This document shows positions 25,817-33,368 of a stretch of DNA of 64,000 bases, one piece after another. The notes beneath the pieces are model-generated. The model saw nothing but the letters and a program-made list of their open reading frames with translations. It was not told the origin of the DNA and ran no database searches. Position numbers and translations under genes: made by a program. Origin of the DNA: Parabacteroides sp. PF5-9 (lineage in GTDB: Bacteria; Bacteroidota; Bacteroidia; Bacteroidales; Tannerellaceae); the NCBI RefSeq assembly GCF_029893105.1, contig NZ_JARXWG010000010.1, positions 1 through 64,000 on the forward strand, given 5' to 3'. How positions within the stretch are numbered: position 1 is the first letter of the stretch; the number at the start of each line of letters is the position of its first letter.

Positions 25817-26474
25817 TATTACCTCCTTCCCTATTATCCTCTCGTTTCTCCCATGTCCTAACAGCAGCTTTCCAATCTTTCATTTTATTTTTTCCAATCA
25901 TCCAATTTTTAGACAGATAGAAATCATAGAATTTTTCAGAATCAACTTTATTACCTCTTTCAAGACAATAAATTTTTATTTCTTCAACCGTAGGAGGTGA
26001 AAAGCGATCAGCTTTTAGTCTATTATCTCTTTTTATCTCTTTTCCTTTTATATTTTCTTCTCTTATTAGCATAGCATTTGTATTACCTTCGCTATGCGAT
26101 TGTAATGCGTTTGCATTGCGTTCGTATTTTTTCCATCTAATTTCAGCTGCTATCCTTGCTTTCTCTTTTTTATCCTCCAGTGGCAGCATTCGTTTGATGA
26201 GGCTCTCGGAAAAGAAGATCTTTTCATCTTCAATATTGAAAAGTTCATAAGATCGTACCACAGTACCTATTTTTTCAGCAGATGTATTGTATCTTCTTGC
26301 AAGTGCGGGTAATAAATTCAGAGGATACTTGTAATCTGGCTGTTCTCTTAATGTTTCGATTAGGATCCAGAAAATTCCATACCCCTCTAATCCCAATTGA
26401 TCTATAAGTAATACACACTTAGGATCATCTTTAGCATTACTGTCATGAGGGAAATAATAAGCATCCTTTTTCAT
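25752..26474 (-). CDS. DUF4373 replication-initiation-like protein
   Basis: The 240-residue protein has the Lin1244/Lin1753-type N-domain (DUF4373): AYYFPHDSNAKDDPKCVLLI, then YGIFWILIETLREQPDY and LARRYNTSAEKIGTVVRSYE. The C-terminal 60 residues (FYDFYLSKNWMIGKNKMKDW) resemble DnaD-like tails that precede helicase loaders in phages. It overlaps the upstream stop by 4 bp. Predicted to bind the element origin and recruit the DnaC-like protein. Confidence 0.8.
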   Translation of the reverse strand: MKKDAYYFPHDSNAKDDPKCVLLIDQLGLEGYGIFWILIETLREQPDYKYPLNLLPALARRYNTSAEKIGTVVRSYELFNIEDEKIFFSESLIKRMLPLEDKKEKARIAAEIRWKKYERNANALQSHSEGNTNAMLIREENIKGKEIKRDNRLKADRFSPPTVEEIKIYCLERGNKVDSEKFYDFYLSKNWMIGKNKMKDWKAAVRTWEKREDNREGGNNASNQHIKPDEKSQRDYSERF

Positions 26475-26770
26475 ATATCAGATCCTCCTTGAAATAGTGA
26501 TAATTGTTTACTTGGTGAAATGAGCCAATATAATTTACGATTGTCGGGTAAACGCATATCTGTAATATTCCAGCCTTCACGTCTTAGATTTGATATTTGT
26601 TTTCTGGCATCGTTTGATCCTGTAATAGAATTGATTTCTTTAGCTGTTAATTTACGACCAGAAGAAAAAAGGTTTTGAATAGTAGATTGTATTCGAGAAG
26701 AATTATTACCTTTGTATTGTTCCTGTGATTGCCCTTGCTTGCCTGCGGGGCTTTCTTTTTTTAATTTCAT
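26471..26770 (-). CDS. Winged-helix DNA-binding protein
   Basis: The 99-residue protein has a basic, disordered first third and a winged-helix core (RKLTAKEINSITGSNDARKQ, then ISNLRREGWNI and YWLISPSKQLSLF). Such small phage helix-turn-helix proteins act as early regulators. It overlaps both neighbours by 4 bp (DUF3853 upstream and DUF4373 downstream), so the operon is translationally coupled. Confidence 0.65.
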   Translation of the reverse strand: MKLKKESPAGKQGQSQEQYKGNNSSRIQSTIQNLFSSGRKLTAKEINSITGSNDARKQISNLRREGWNITDMRLPDNRKLYWLISPSKQLSLFQGGSDI

Positions 26771-27063
26771 GCCCTACGTCCTCCATCTTTACGCCCTGCT
26801 AATTCCAAAGCCAGCTCTGCATCTACTACGATTTTCCGACCGATCTGCTTGATTGCCTTGTCTATCTTTCCACTTGCCTTAATTCGGTTAGCGGTTGGAA
26901 TAGAGCAGTTAAATAGTCGTGCAAGACCAGCGATACCATAGACATATTTTGCTTCGCTCATCGGAGCATGAATCACTTCTGTATGATTGTTCCCTAATAC
27001 TTCCCGAAGTTGCCCAACTGTGAGCATGGCTATCGGAGTGTCATTTGTAACCATCGTAATCAT
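26767..27063 (-). CDS. DUF3853 family protein, putative excisionase/regulator
   Basis: The 98-residue protein is a clear DUF3853 member: KYVYGIAGLARLFNCSIPTA, NRIKASGKIDKAI and IVVDAELALELAGRKDGGRR. The helix-turn-helix plus basic tail resemble excisionases. It is first in the replication operon of element B and homologous to the element A protein at 11230-11541, linking the two elements. Its promoter must lie in the 204-bp gap up to 27267, which otherwise holds only a terminator. Confidence 0.8.
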   Translation of the reverse strand: MITMVTNDTPIAMLTVGQLREVLGNNHTEVIHAPMSEAKYVYGIAGLARLFNCSIPTANRIKASGKIDKAIKQIGRKIVVDAELALELAGRKDGGRRA

Positions 27064-27186
27064 ATTCTTATTGTTATCTTATTAATTACTTGGTGCGTCC
27101 ACCTGTTATTAGTAATCGATTACGATAGCAAATGTATATCATTGAGTATCGGTCAAAAAGGAATGTTAGTAGGAATGTTTAGGGAA

Positions 27187-27218
27187 TAAAAAAAGGCTAA
27201 TACTCAATATATTAGCCT
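27187..27218 (-). terminator. Terminator after the integrase B operon
   Basis: The nine-pair stem AGGCTAATA/TATTAGCCT is followed, on the minus strand, by a run of seven T. It ends the integrase plus unknown-gene transcript and isolates it from the DUF3853 operon. Confidence 0.8.
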
Positions 27219-27267
27219 CTGATAAAATGAACGTTGGGAAACTATCCTATTTGATCTGGGAATTTTC

Positions 27268-28257
27268 CTATACTTTCCCTTCGTTTTCGTAATATTCCGT
27301 GATGGCATTTTTGAATGATTTTCCAAAATTAGTCCTTAAAAACTCACTTTTTTCGGTCTTAGTACTGCCTTTTTCTACTTGCGGAAATACTCCCCTATCT
27401 ATCAAAGGTAGAATTATAGAAGCTATACTTTTGGCAGTTGCTTCATCTTTTAGAGACAAAACTCTATTTATACCCCCATGATTTAAGAACATCTTTATAT
27501 CATTCTCTTTTTCATTGCAGAGGGATTGTATAGCAGGAATATGTTCTTCAATACTTTCCTCCTCTCCCTTGTCTCTACTTGGTAGTGGTTTTCCTACAGC
27601 TTCTAATACAGCTCTCTTTTTGTATATTTGATCTACATAGGCTTCAAATGATATTTTGTATTTCCACTGGATATTAATATCAATGGAAAAACAATTCTCA
27701 AACTTATCATTCTTGCGAAGGATATCACCCATAATATAGATATAAGTTGCTACATCATTTTCATTATTTAGTCCTCCCGAATAGCCTCGTGAAACTGCGG
27801 GGTAAAAAGAAGAATAGTCTTTTTGACATTCTCTCAAATGATAGTCCAGCTTGCAGGTTTCTGTTAATGGGCTATGGTATTTTTCCGGCAAGTCTTTTTT
27901 GGAAAAATACTCTGCAAGTTCTCCTGCTGCACGTTTGAATTTTATTGTTTCTGTTTCATTTGTTATAGTATTATGTATTACATTTTCTGTTTCGATTTCT
28001 TTAGTAGTCTCGTTATAGGATAGATCCCTATAATGATATGACTCTATCACAGTATTGCATAGATCATTAAACACAGCAATAACTTGACTTGCTTTTTTCT
28101 TGTAATGTTCGTTATATCCATGTTTTACAAGCTCATCACTTAAGATACTCAAAAGGGTTTTGAAGTCAAAAACTTTATAATATTTCTGAGTTGGAGCTTC
28201 GTATAGTTCTATCAATTTGTTATCTATAAGATCAAATAAATCATCTATATCTTTCAT
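27268..28257 (-). CDS. Unknown protein translationally coupled to integrase B
   Basis: The 329-residue protein overlaps the integrase stop by 4 bp. No signal peptide or membrane helix is seen and no family is recognised. The N-terminal half is helical; the C-terminal part (KSIASIILPLIDRGVF, SEFLRTNFGKSFKNAITEYY) is reminiscent of RteC-type C-terminal regions of Bacteroides elements, but weakly. Its place directly behind the integrase, as in element A, points to a shared role such as recombination control or cargo. Confidence 0.6.
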   Translation of the reverse strand: MKDIDDLFDLIDNKLIELYEAPTQKYYKVFDFKTLLSILSDELVKHGYNEHYKKKASQVIAVFNDLCNTVIESYHYRDLSYNETTKEIETENVIHNTITNETETIKFKRAAGELAEYFSKKDLPEKYHSPLTETCKLDYHLRECQKDYSSFYPAVSRGYSGGLNNENDVATYIYIMGDILRKNDKFENCFSIDINIQWKYKISFEAYVDQIYKKRAVLEAVGKPLPSRDKGEEESIEEHIPAIQSLCNEKENDIKMFLNHGGINRVLSLKDEATAKSIASIILPLIDRGVFPQVEKGSTKTEKSEFLRTNFGKSFKNAITEYYENEGKV

Positions 28258-29531
28258 ATCTTATCAAATTTACTCATTGCACTTGCTTTTATCTCATCCG
28301 CTATGTCAATATAAGGCTTCATCGCTTTGTAGTCGCTATGTCCCGTCCACTTCATTACAACCTGTGCTGGGATACCCAGAGAAAGAGCATTGCAAATAAA
28401 TGTCCTACGTCCGCAATGCGTACCGATTAAAGCGTATTTGGGTGTAACCTCATCTATACGCTCATTCCCTTTATAATATGTTTCCCGGATCGGTTCGTTA
28501 ATCTCTGCCAGCTCACAAAGTTCTTTCAGGAACTCATTCATCTTTTGATTGCTGATAACTGGTAATACCTTACTATTTAGTAAATGCACGTCTTTGTATT
28601 TGTCCAGTATTGCCCGGCTATGGCTGTTTAGTTCAATGATGAGGCTATCTGCTGTCTTTACGGTCGTTATTTCAATATGGTTATCTTTTATGTCGCTACG
28701 TTTTAGGTTATACACATCCGAATACCTTAACCCTGTGAAACATTGGAATAGGAATACATCACGAACCCGCTCCAGGTACTGTTTGCTTTCTGGTATCTTG
28801 CATTCCCGAAGTAAGGCAAGCTCTTTCCATGTCAGAAAGATTATTTTTTGTTGGGTAGTGCGTAGATTAGGCTTGTAATCTTCGTATGCAGTGTTATTAT
28901 GATAGCCTTTCTTATGTGCCCACCGAAGAAACCATTTAAGAAAGCAACTGATCTGTTTTTTTATCGTACTGTTTCTCATATCAAGAACATCCCGAAGGTA
29001 AACAATATATTCAGATAGCCCTTTCTCATCGAAATAGTCAAAAGTTATATCGTTGTTATATCGTTGAAGGTGATTTCTTACTACTCCAAATTTTCGGTAG
29101 GTAGATTCTGTCCAATTGTTTTTTATGCCACATTCTTTAGTGAACTCATCAAAAGCTCTAAAAAAGTGAATCTCTTTTGTTTTGGTATCTACATTGTTAC
29201 TTTTTGATCCAAAAGCTTCTTTCAGTTGATCCGGTGTTGGGATCATATCTTGTACCTCAAATTCTTTAAAAATAACCTCTATTTTGGAATATAAGCTTGA
29301 TAGATTCGAGTTTATCTCGGATGCACTCTGTTTCAGTTTATTTGTACACCCTTTCTTTACTCGTTGTTTATCCAATTCCCATTTTGATACATCAATCCGG
29401 TAGCCAGTAGAAAAGTCCACACGATTACCACAATAGATTACACGCATACGGATAGGCACATTCTCTGTAATAGGAACACCGTTTTTCTTTCGGCTTTCAA
29501 GTGAAAAGATTATATTTCGCTTTATATTCAT
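28254..29531 (-). CDS. Tyrosine recombinase (integrase B)
   Basis: The integrase has 425 residues from ATG 29531, chosen because MNIKRNIIFSLESRKKNG aligns with the integrase A start and because the longer frame to 29597 runs over the arm repeats. The catalytic set is LRYSD, HCGRRTF, WTGHSDY and MKPYIDIAD with the Tyr nucleophile. It is homologous to integrase A along its whole length, most closely in the last 60 residues. It reads away from the right att core, so B lies in the opposite gene orientation to A although all three cores point the same way. Confidence 0.93.
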   Translation of the reverse strand: MNIKRNIIFSLESRKKNGVPITENVPIRMRVIYCGNRVDFSTGYRIDVSKWELDKQRVKKGCTNKLKQSASEINSNLSSLYSKIEVIFKEFEVQDMIPTPDQLKEAFGSKSNNVDTKTKEIHFFRAFDEFTKECGIKNNWTESTYRKFGVVRNHLQRYNNDITFDYFDEKGLSEYIVYLRDVLDMRNSTIKKQISCFLKWFLRWAHKKGYHNNTAYEDYKPNLRTTQQKIIFLTWKELALLRECKIPESKQYLERVRDVFLFQCFTGLRYSDVYNLKRSDIKDNHIEITTVKTADSLIIELNSHSRAILDKYKDVHLLNSKVLPVISNQKMNEFLKELCELAEINEPIRETYYKGNERIDEVTPKYALIGTHCGRRTFICNALSLGIPAQVVMKWTGHSDYKAMKPYIDIADEIKASAMSKFDKI

Positions 29532-29579
29532 GGGTGCAAAATTGGGTGTAAAATTAAATCCACACCCAAAATTACACCC
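29532..29579. promoter_or_regulatory. Arm-type integrase sites, right end of element B
   Basis: GGGTGCAAAA (29532), GGGTGTAAAA (29544-29553), an ACACCCAAAA copy (29562) and TTACACCC (29572-29579) cluster just upstream of the integrase B start. They match, inverted or direct, the TTTTACACCC pair at 17162-17183. Confidence 0.6.
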
Positions 29580-29699
29580 ATTTTTTGAGATATGCAATAA
29601 TGTTTTAAGATATTTTGCTTATCTTTTGTTTTGTAAAATGCTGGTTAATAGCGTGATTTTAAGATGTGTTGATGTTCTGTATAATATAACGTGCTGGAG

Positions 29700-29916
29700 T
29701 CTCCAGCTCCACCCAAAAGATTTACGAAAGTTTTCAAAAAGCTAAAAAGCACTGCAAATCAACAAAATAAAGATTGCGGTGCTTTTTTACGTTTATCTAT
29801 AATTGTTTGTAATTGTCGAAAATGGTACTTATTTTTGTGGTAAGAAGTACCGAGTTTTACAAAAAGTACCAAATATGGAGATCCGACACAGAATATTATT
29901 CTTTCTGCAGAAGGTG
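29700..29916 (+). repeat. 217-bp perfect duplicate of element A's left end (element C remnant)
   Basis: This is identical to 8769-8985. It includes the att core (29700-29712), the ssrA-type terminator (29745-29789), the three AGTACC arm sites and the first 14 codons of an integrase A gene. It is therefore the left end of a third, A-type element, not host sequence. It is interrupted at 29916 by the IS21-like remnant. The start codon region is intact but the reading frame is lost after the junction. Confidence 0.9.
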
Positions 29917-30424
29917 GAAAACCCAATGTGTATTGACCCCTGAAACCAAAACAGGTTTGACCCTTGAAAATTATTTAATTTTGCCCCCAAAGCATCTTGA
30001 TAAGTGGGGTCATTTTTATTTTGGAATACCATCCTTAGGCGGATACACCATTATTTTTTCTTTTTTTAATTGATATACATTTCATTCATGGAAACGATAG
30101 ATAAGACAACACTTTATGGAAATTTACTCTTTCGGCACGAAAGGAAGAAATTTCTATAAACCGTTTGCGGCTTGGTGTTGGCGTTCTATCGTTGGAATGT
30201 ACCTTTGTATATCTCTTAAAAAAGGATTTAGGAGATTCTTTATTTCGTTCATTCAGTTTTCTTTTCCTTCCCTGTAATCTGTATTATGGAATTACGTAAA
30301 AGTCTATGTTGACATACATTTCAATGGGGTCATTTTTATTTTGGATATAAGGGTCAATCTTATTTTGGAGCAAGGGGTCAAATTCGTTTGGTTTCAGGGG
30401 TCAATCTGAACTGGATTTTCCACC
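29913..30424. mobile_element. 512-bp IS21-like remnant or MITE
   Basis: The terminal inverted repeats of about 38 bp (29913-29950 and 30387-30424) differ at only a few positions; the inner part TGACCCCTGAAACCAAA is perfect. Subterminal repeats of GGGTCA-type and a 20-bp direct repeat (30006 and 30325 regions, GGGGTCATTTTTATTTTGGA) resemble multi-repeat IS21 ends. No transposase frame remains. I see no target duplication, which fits an insertion followed by deletion of the rest of element C. Confidence 0.65.
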
Positions 30425-30506
30425 TCCAACAGAAACGTGTGACAAGAGGGGAAATGTTTTTTTGTTTTTGCATCAATACAGATTAGAGCGAATAAATTAA
30501 ATTCAT

Positions 30507-30514
30507 TACTTTTG
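30507..30514 (+). promoter_or_regulatory. Promoter -7 box of the phosphoesterase gene
   Basis: TACTTTTG, Bacteroidetes type, 45 bases before the ATG. Confidence 0.55.
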
Positions 30515-30558
30515 GTGAATACAACTTATTTTCCTTAATCTTTAATTACAGTAGACAG

Positions 30559-31722
30559 ATGAAAAAACTATCATTCACAGTATTGCTATTTATCCTCTCT
30601 TTGGCAGCTTTTGGTCAGTCCGACTTCAACATTCTTTATGGCCCTTATCTGCAGAATGTCTCAGAACATGAAGCAACAGTCATCTGGGTGACCAATAAAA
30701 AAGCCGTTTCATGGGTTGAAATGGCTCCTGATGATGAGACCCATTTTTATGCTGAAGAACGCCCACAGTTTTTTCAAACAAACTTCGGGAAAAAGATGAT
30801 CGGTACTTTACATAGTGTACGACTGACCGGATTGAAAACAGGAACTAGTTATCGCTATCGCATCTATTCAAAAGAGGTACAGGAAATACAACCGTATCAT
30901 ATTCAATATGGGAAAGTGGTTGCCAGTAATGTGTATTCAGCCAAACCTTTTAAATTCAGGACTCTGGATAAAGATCAATCCAAAGCATCTTTCCTGATGG
31001 TGAATGACATCCATGGAGACAACACACTTTTTGCCCATTTATTAAAAGACGAGCCGTTGAAAGATTTCGACTTCGTACTTTTCAATGGGGATATGTTAAG
31101 TGACATACGCTCTGAGCAGCAACTGTTTGATGGCTTTATGACCCTTGCCGTTCAGCAATTTGCGACAGAAATACCGATGTTTTTTGCCCGGGGCAACCAT
31201 GAAGCACGCGGTCTATTTTCAACCGAATTCATTAATTACTTCCCTACTCCTACCGGACAGCCCTATTACTCTTTCCGACAAGGTCCAGCCTTTTTTATCG
31301 TCTTGGATGCAGGAGAAGACAAACCTGATAGTGATATTGAATATCATGGTTTAGGTGCTTTTGATATCTATCGGAAGGAACAGACGCAGTGGCTTAAAGA
31401 AACATTGGAAAGCGAGGCATTTAAACAAGCACCGGTAAAAATCGTGATTATGCACGTTCCGCCGATTCGTTCGACCTGGTATGGTCCGATACAAGTAAAA
31501 AAAGAGTTTATTCCTTTATTGAACAATGCGGGTATTGACCTGATGTTGAGTGGGCATCTCCACCAACATTTTTATATCCCTGCCGGAGAAGATGATCTTC
31601 AATTTCCGTTGCTCATCAACTCCAATAAACATGCTGTTAGGGTTGATGTAAATGGAAAGCAAATCACACTTCAGGTGAAAGATGAAGCGGGTAAACTGTT
31701 TAAAGAGATAAAACTACAATAG
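30559..31722 (+). CDS. Exported metallophosphoesterase, purple acid phosphatase-like
   Basis: The 387-residue protein has a signal peptide (MKKLSFTVLLFILSLAAFGQ). A fibronectin-III-like N-domain (about 25-130) is followed by a calcineurin-like phosphoesterase domain. Metal motifs are VNDIHGD, LFNGDML, FARGNHE, IMHVPP and LSGHLHQH. It is likely periplasmic or outer-membrane associated and hydrolyses phosphomonoesters; the substrate is unknown. It is the first intact host gene after the ssrA element array and converges with argD over a shared terminator. Confidence 0.88.
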   Translation: MKKLSFTVLLFILSLAAFGQSDFNILYGPYLQNVSEHEATVIWVTNKKAVSWVEMAPDDETHFYAEERPQFFQTNFGKKMIGTLHSVRLTGLKTGTSYRYRIYSKEVQEIQPYHIQYGKVVASNVYSAKPFKFRTLDKDQSKASFLMVNDIHGDNTLFAHLLKDEPLKDFDFVLFNGDMLSDIRSEQQLFDGFMTLAVQQFATEIPMFFARGNHEARGLFSTEFINYFPTPTGQPYYSFRQGPAFFIVLDAGEDKPDSDIEYHGLGAFDIYRKEQTQWLKETLESEAFKQAPVKIVIMHVPPIRSTWYGPIQVKKEFIPLLNNAGIDLMLSGHLHQHFYIPAGEDDLQFPLLINSNKHAVRVDVNGKQITLQVKDEAGKLFKEIKLQ

Positions 31723-31770
31723 TTCTTTCTTAGGATTAGTTTATAAAAAGAAATGATCTTAGAAAACAGA

Positions 31771-31808
31771 AAGGCCGTCACAGTTCAAATCTGTCTACGG
31801 CCTTTTTT
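31771..31808. terminator. Bidirectional terminator between phosphoesterase and argD
   Basis: The eight-pair stem AAGGCCGT/ACGGCCTT is flanked by T6 downstream and, on the other strand, by a weaker T run. It serves both convergent transcripts. Confidence 0.75.
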
Positions 31809-31815
31809 ATAACAA

Positions 31816-32943
31816 TCAAGCGTTTAAAACTTTCCTAAAACGAATTAAGAAATCAGACGCTTCATCCATTGTCAGACAAAGTGGAGGAAGCAAACGAATC
31901 GTATTTGTTCCGGCAACTCCTGTAAATACGTTCTCTTCAAACAGTAGTTTATTTCGTACTTCCTTGATCGACTCTTCGAACTCGATACCGATCATCAATC
32001 CCCGTCCACGAATTTCTTTAATACCTGGGAATGATTTCAACTCTTCCAAAAGATAATTACCTACATGCGCTGCATTATCAATCAATTTTTCTGTTTCAAA
32101 AATAGTCAATACAGCTATTGCTGCTGCACAAGCCAGGTGATTCCCGCCAAACGTTGTACCCAACATTCCATAAACAGGTTTGAACATCGGACTAATAAGC
32201 AAACCACTTACAGGAAATCCGTTTCCAATCCCTTTAGCCACTGTAATTAGATCAGGTTTGATACCAGCATATTGATGAGCAAAAAACTTACCGCTTCTTC
32301 CATACCCCGACTGTATCTCATCAAGAATCAAGCACGCTTCATAGGTAGTACAGAGATCACGCAACTCTTGCAAGAAACGATCTGTCGGAAGTTGAATCCC
32401 TCCTACCCCAAGAATTCCTTCAATAATAACAGAAGAGACATCGCCTTTTTTCAGTTCCTGCTCTACTGCTGCTGCATTATTTAATGGCAGGTAAGTCACA
32501 GCCATATCTTCATTAACAGGTGCTATGATCTTCGGATTATCGGTCACGCGTACTGCGGCAGAAGTGCGTCCGTGAAAAGCGTGTTCAAATGCCAATACCC
32601 GCTTCTTCCCATTATGAAAGGAGGCCAGTTTCAATGCATTTTCATTCGCTTCAGCCCCTGAGTTAATCAGAAATAATGAGTAATCATCATAACCACAAGC
32701 TTTACCCAGCTTATCTGCCAATTGCTGTTGCAGACTATTGATTACCGAATTAGAATAAAAACCAAGTTGATTCACCTGGTCGGTGATTGCTTTTACATAT
32801 ACAGGATGACTATGCCCTACGGAAATTACCGCATGGCCTCCATAAAGATCCAGGTATTCTGTTCCCTTCGAATCCCAGACTGTACATCCCTTTCCTTTTA
32901 CAATCTCTATATTGAATAATGGATAAACGTCGAATAGTTTCAT
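31816..32943 (-). CDS. Acetylornithine (or succinylornithine) aminotransferase
   Basis: The 375-residue class-III PLP aminotransferase makes N-acylornithine from N-acylglutamate semialdehyde in arginine synthesis. Motifs: NSGAEANENALKLA, LILDEIQSGYGRSG (Asp binding the pyridine nitrogen) and LITVAKGIGNGFPVSGL with the PLP lysine. In Bacteroides the pathway is known to use succinylated intermediates, so the acyl group is left open. It is the last gene of the minus-strand argR-GNAT-argG-argC-argD cluster, separated from argC by an inserted four-helix-bundle gene. Confidence 0.9.
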   Translation of the reverse strand: MKLFDVYPLFNIEIVKGKGCTVWDSKGTEYLDLYGGHAVISVGHSHPVYVKAITDQVNQLGFYSNSVINSLQQQLADKLGKACGYDDYSLFLINSGAEANENALKLASFHNGKKRVLAFEHAFHGRTSAAVRVTDNPKIIAPVNEDMAVTYLPLNNAAAVEQELKKGDVSSVIIEGILGVGGIQLPTDRFLQELRDLCTTYEACLILDEIQSGYGRSGKFFAHQYAGIKPDLITVAKGIGNGFPVSGLLISPMFKPVYGMLGTTFGGNHLACAAAIAVLTIFETEKLIDNAAHVGNYLLEELKSFPGIKEIRGRGLMIGIEFEESIKEVRNKLLFEENVFTGVAGTNTIRLLPPLCLTMDEASDFLIRFRKVLNA

Positions 32944-33368
32944 ATTAATTATGAATTATGAATTATAAATTATGAATTAGATGCATTCGATTTTGTCGTT
33001 TTAATGATAGATGTCAATAATCGGATAAGTTCGTCTGCATCTTTATATAAACTCTCGTAGGCTTTATCTTCTATATACTCGGATTTATAAAGTAACTCTA
33101 ACCAATAAAGGGTTTCATTACATTCTTTTTGAGCCACAGCCAATTTGTGAATAAAATCCGGTGTACTTTCGGCATGTTCGCTTTCACGTTGCATTGCTCC
33201 TATTGATGTTCCCGAACGAAGTATCTGCTTTGACAAAACAAACTCTTTATGTTCATCACATAAATACTTATATAACTTGACTATACGCAATGCAAAATCA
33301 AAACTTTTTGTTCTAACTATATTTCTTTTATTGTCAATCATAATTCATAATTAACAATTCATAATTAA
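32944..33368. repeat. AT-rich AATTCATAATT repeats bracketing the four-helix-bundle gene
   Basis: AATTATGAATT-type repeats occur at 32944-32980 and again, inverted, at 33340-33368 (ATAATTCATAATTAACAATT). The same family appears at 34345-34410 and 38029-38136. Confidence 0.6.
32970..33341 (-). CDS. Four-helix-bundle protein (S23/IVP family)
   Basis: The 123-residue protein matches the 23S rRNA-intervening-sequence protein family, related to the Avd helper of diversity-generating retroelements: VRTKSFDFALRIVKLYKYLC, LSKQILRSGTSIGAMQRES, DFIHKLAVAQKECNETLYWL. These pentameric bundles are common in Bacteroidetes but have no agreed function. It sits inside the arg operon between argC and argD and is bracketed by repeats of the ATTCATAATT type, suggesting it arrived as a cassette. 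Confidence 0.88.
   Translation of the reverse strand: MIDNKRNIVRTKSFDFALRIVKLYKYLCDEHKEFVLSKQILRSGTSIGAMQRESEHAESTPDFIHKLAVAQKECNETLYWLELLYKSEYIEDKAYESLYKDADELIRLLTSIIKTTKSNASNS

Larger units (their letters stand above)
17132..29712 (-). mobile_element. Element B: satellite-like element with a tape measure gene
   Basis: This 12.6-kb element lies between the cores at 17119 and 29700, with TTTTACACCC-type arm repeats inside both ends. All genes are on the minus strand: integrase, unknown, DUF3853, winged helix, DUF4373, DnaC-like ATPase, two small genes, terminase-small-like protein, 1605-residue tape measure, helix-turn-helix, three small genes. No capsid, portal, large terminase, tail tube, baseplate or lysis gene is present. 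It is too gene-ordered to be a random prophage relic: spacing is tight and all frames are intact. Interpreted as a phage satellite; the tape measure is exceptional. Confidence 0.75.

Noticed and set aside
8782-29712. Complete prophage or conjugative element
   Set aside because: No large terminase, portal, capsid, lysis, relaxase, tra or coupling-protein gene is present in either element.
29813-30073. 86-residue frame across the element C / IS junction
   Set aside because: It reads the integrase upstream region in the non-integrase frame and continues into the IS remnant; not a gene.
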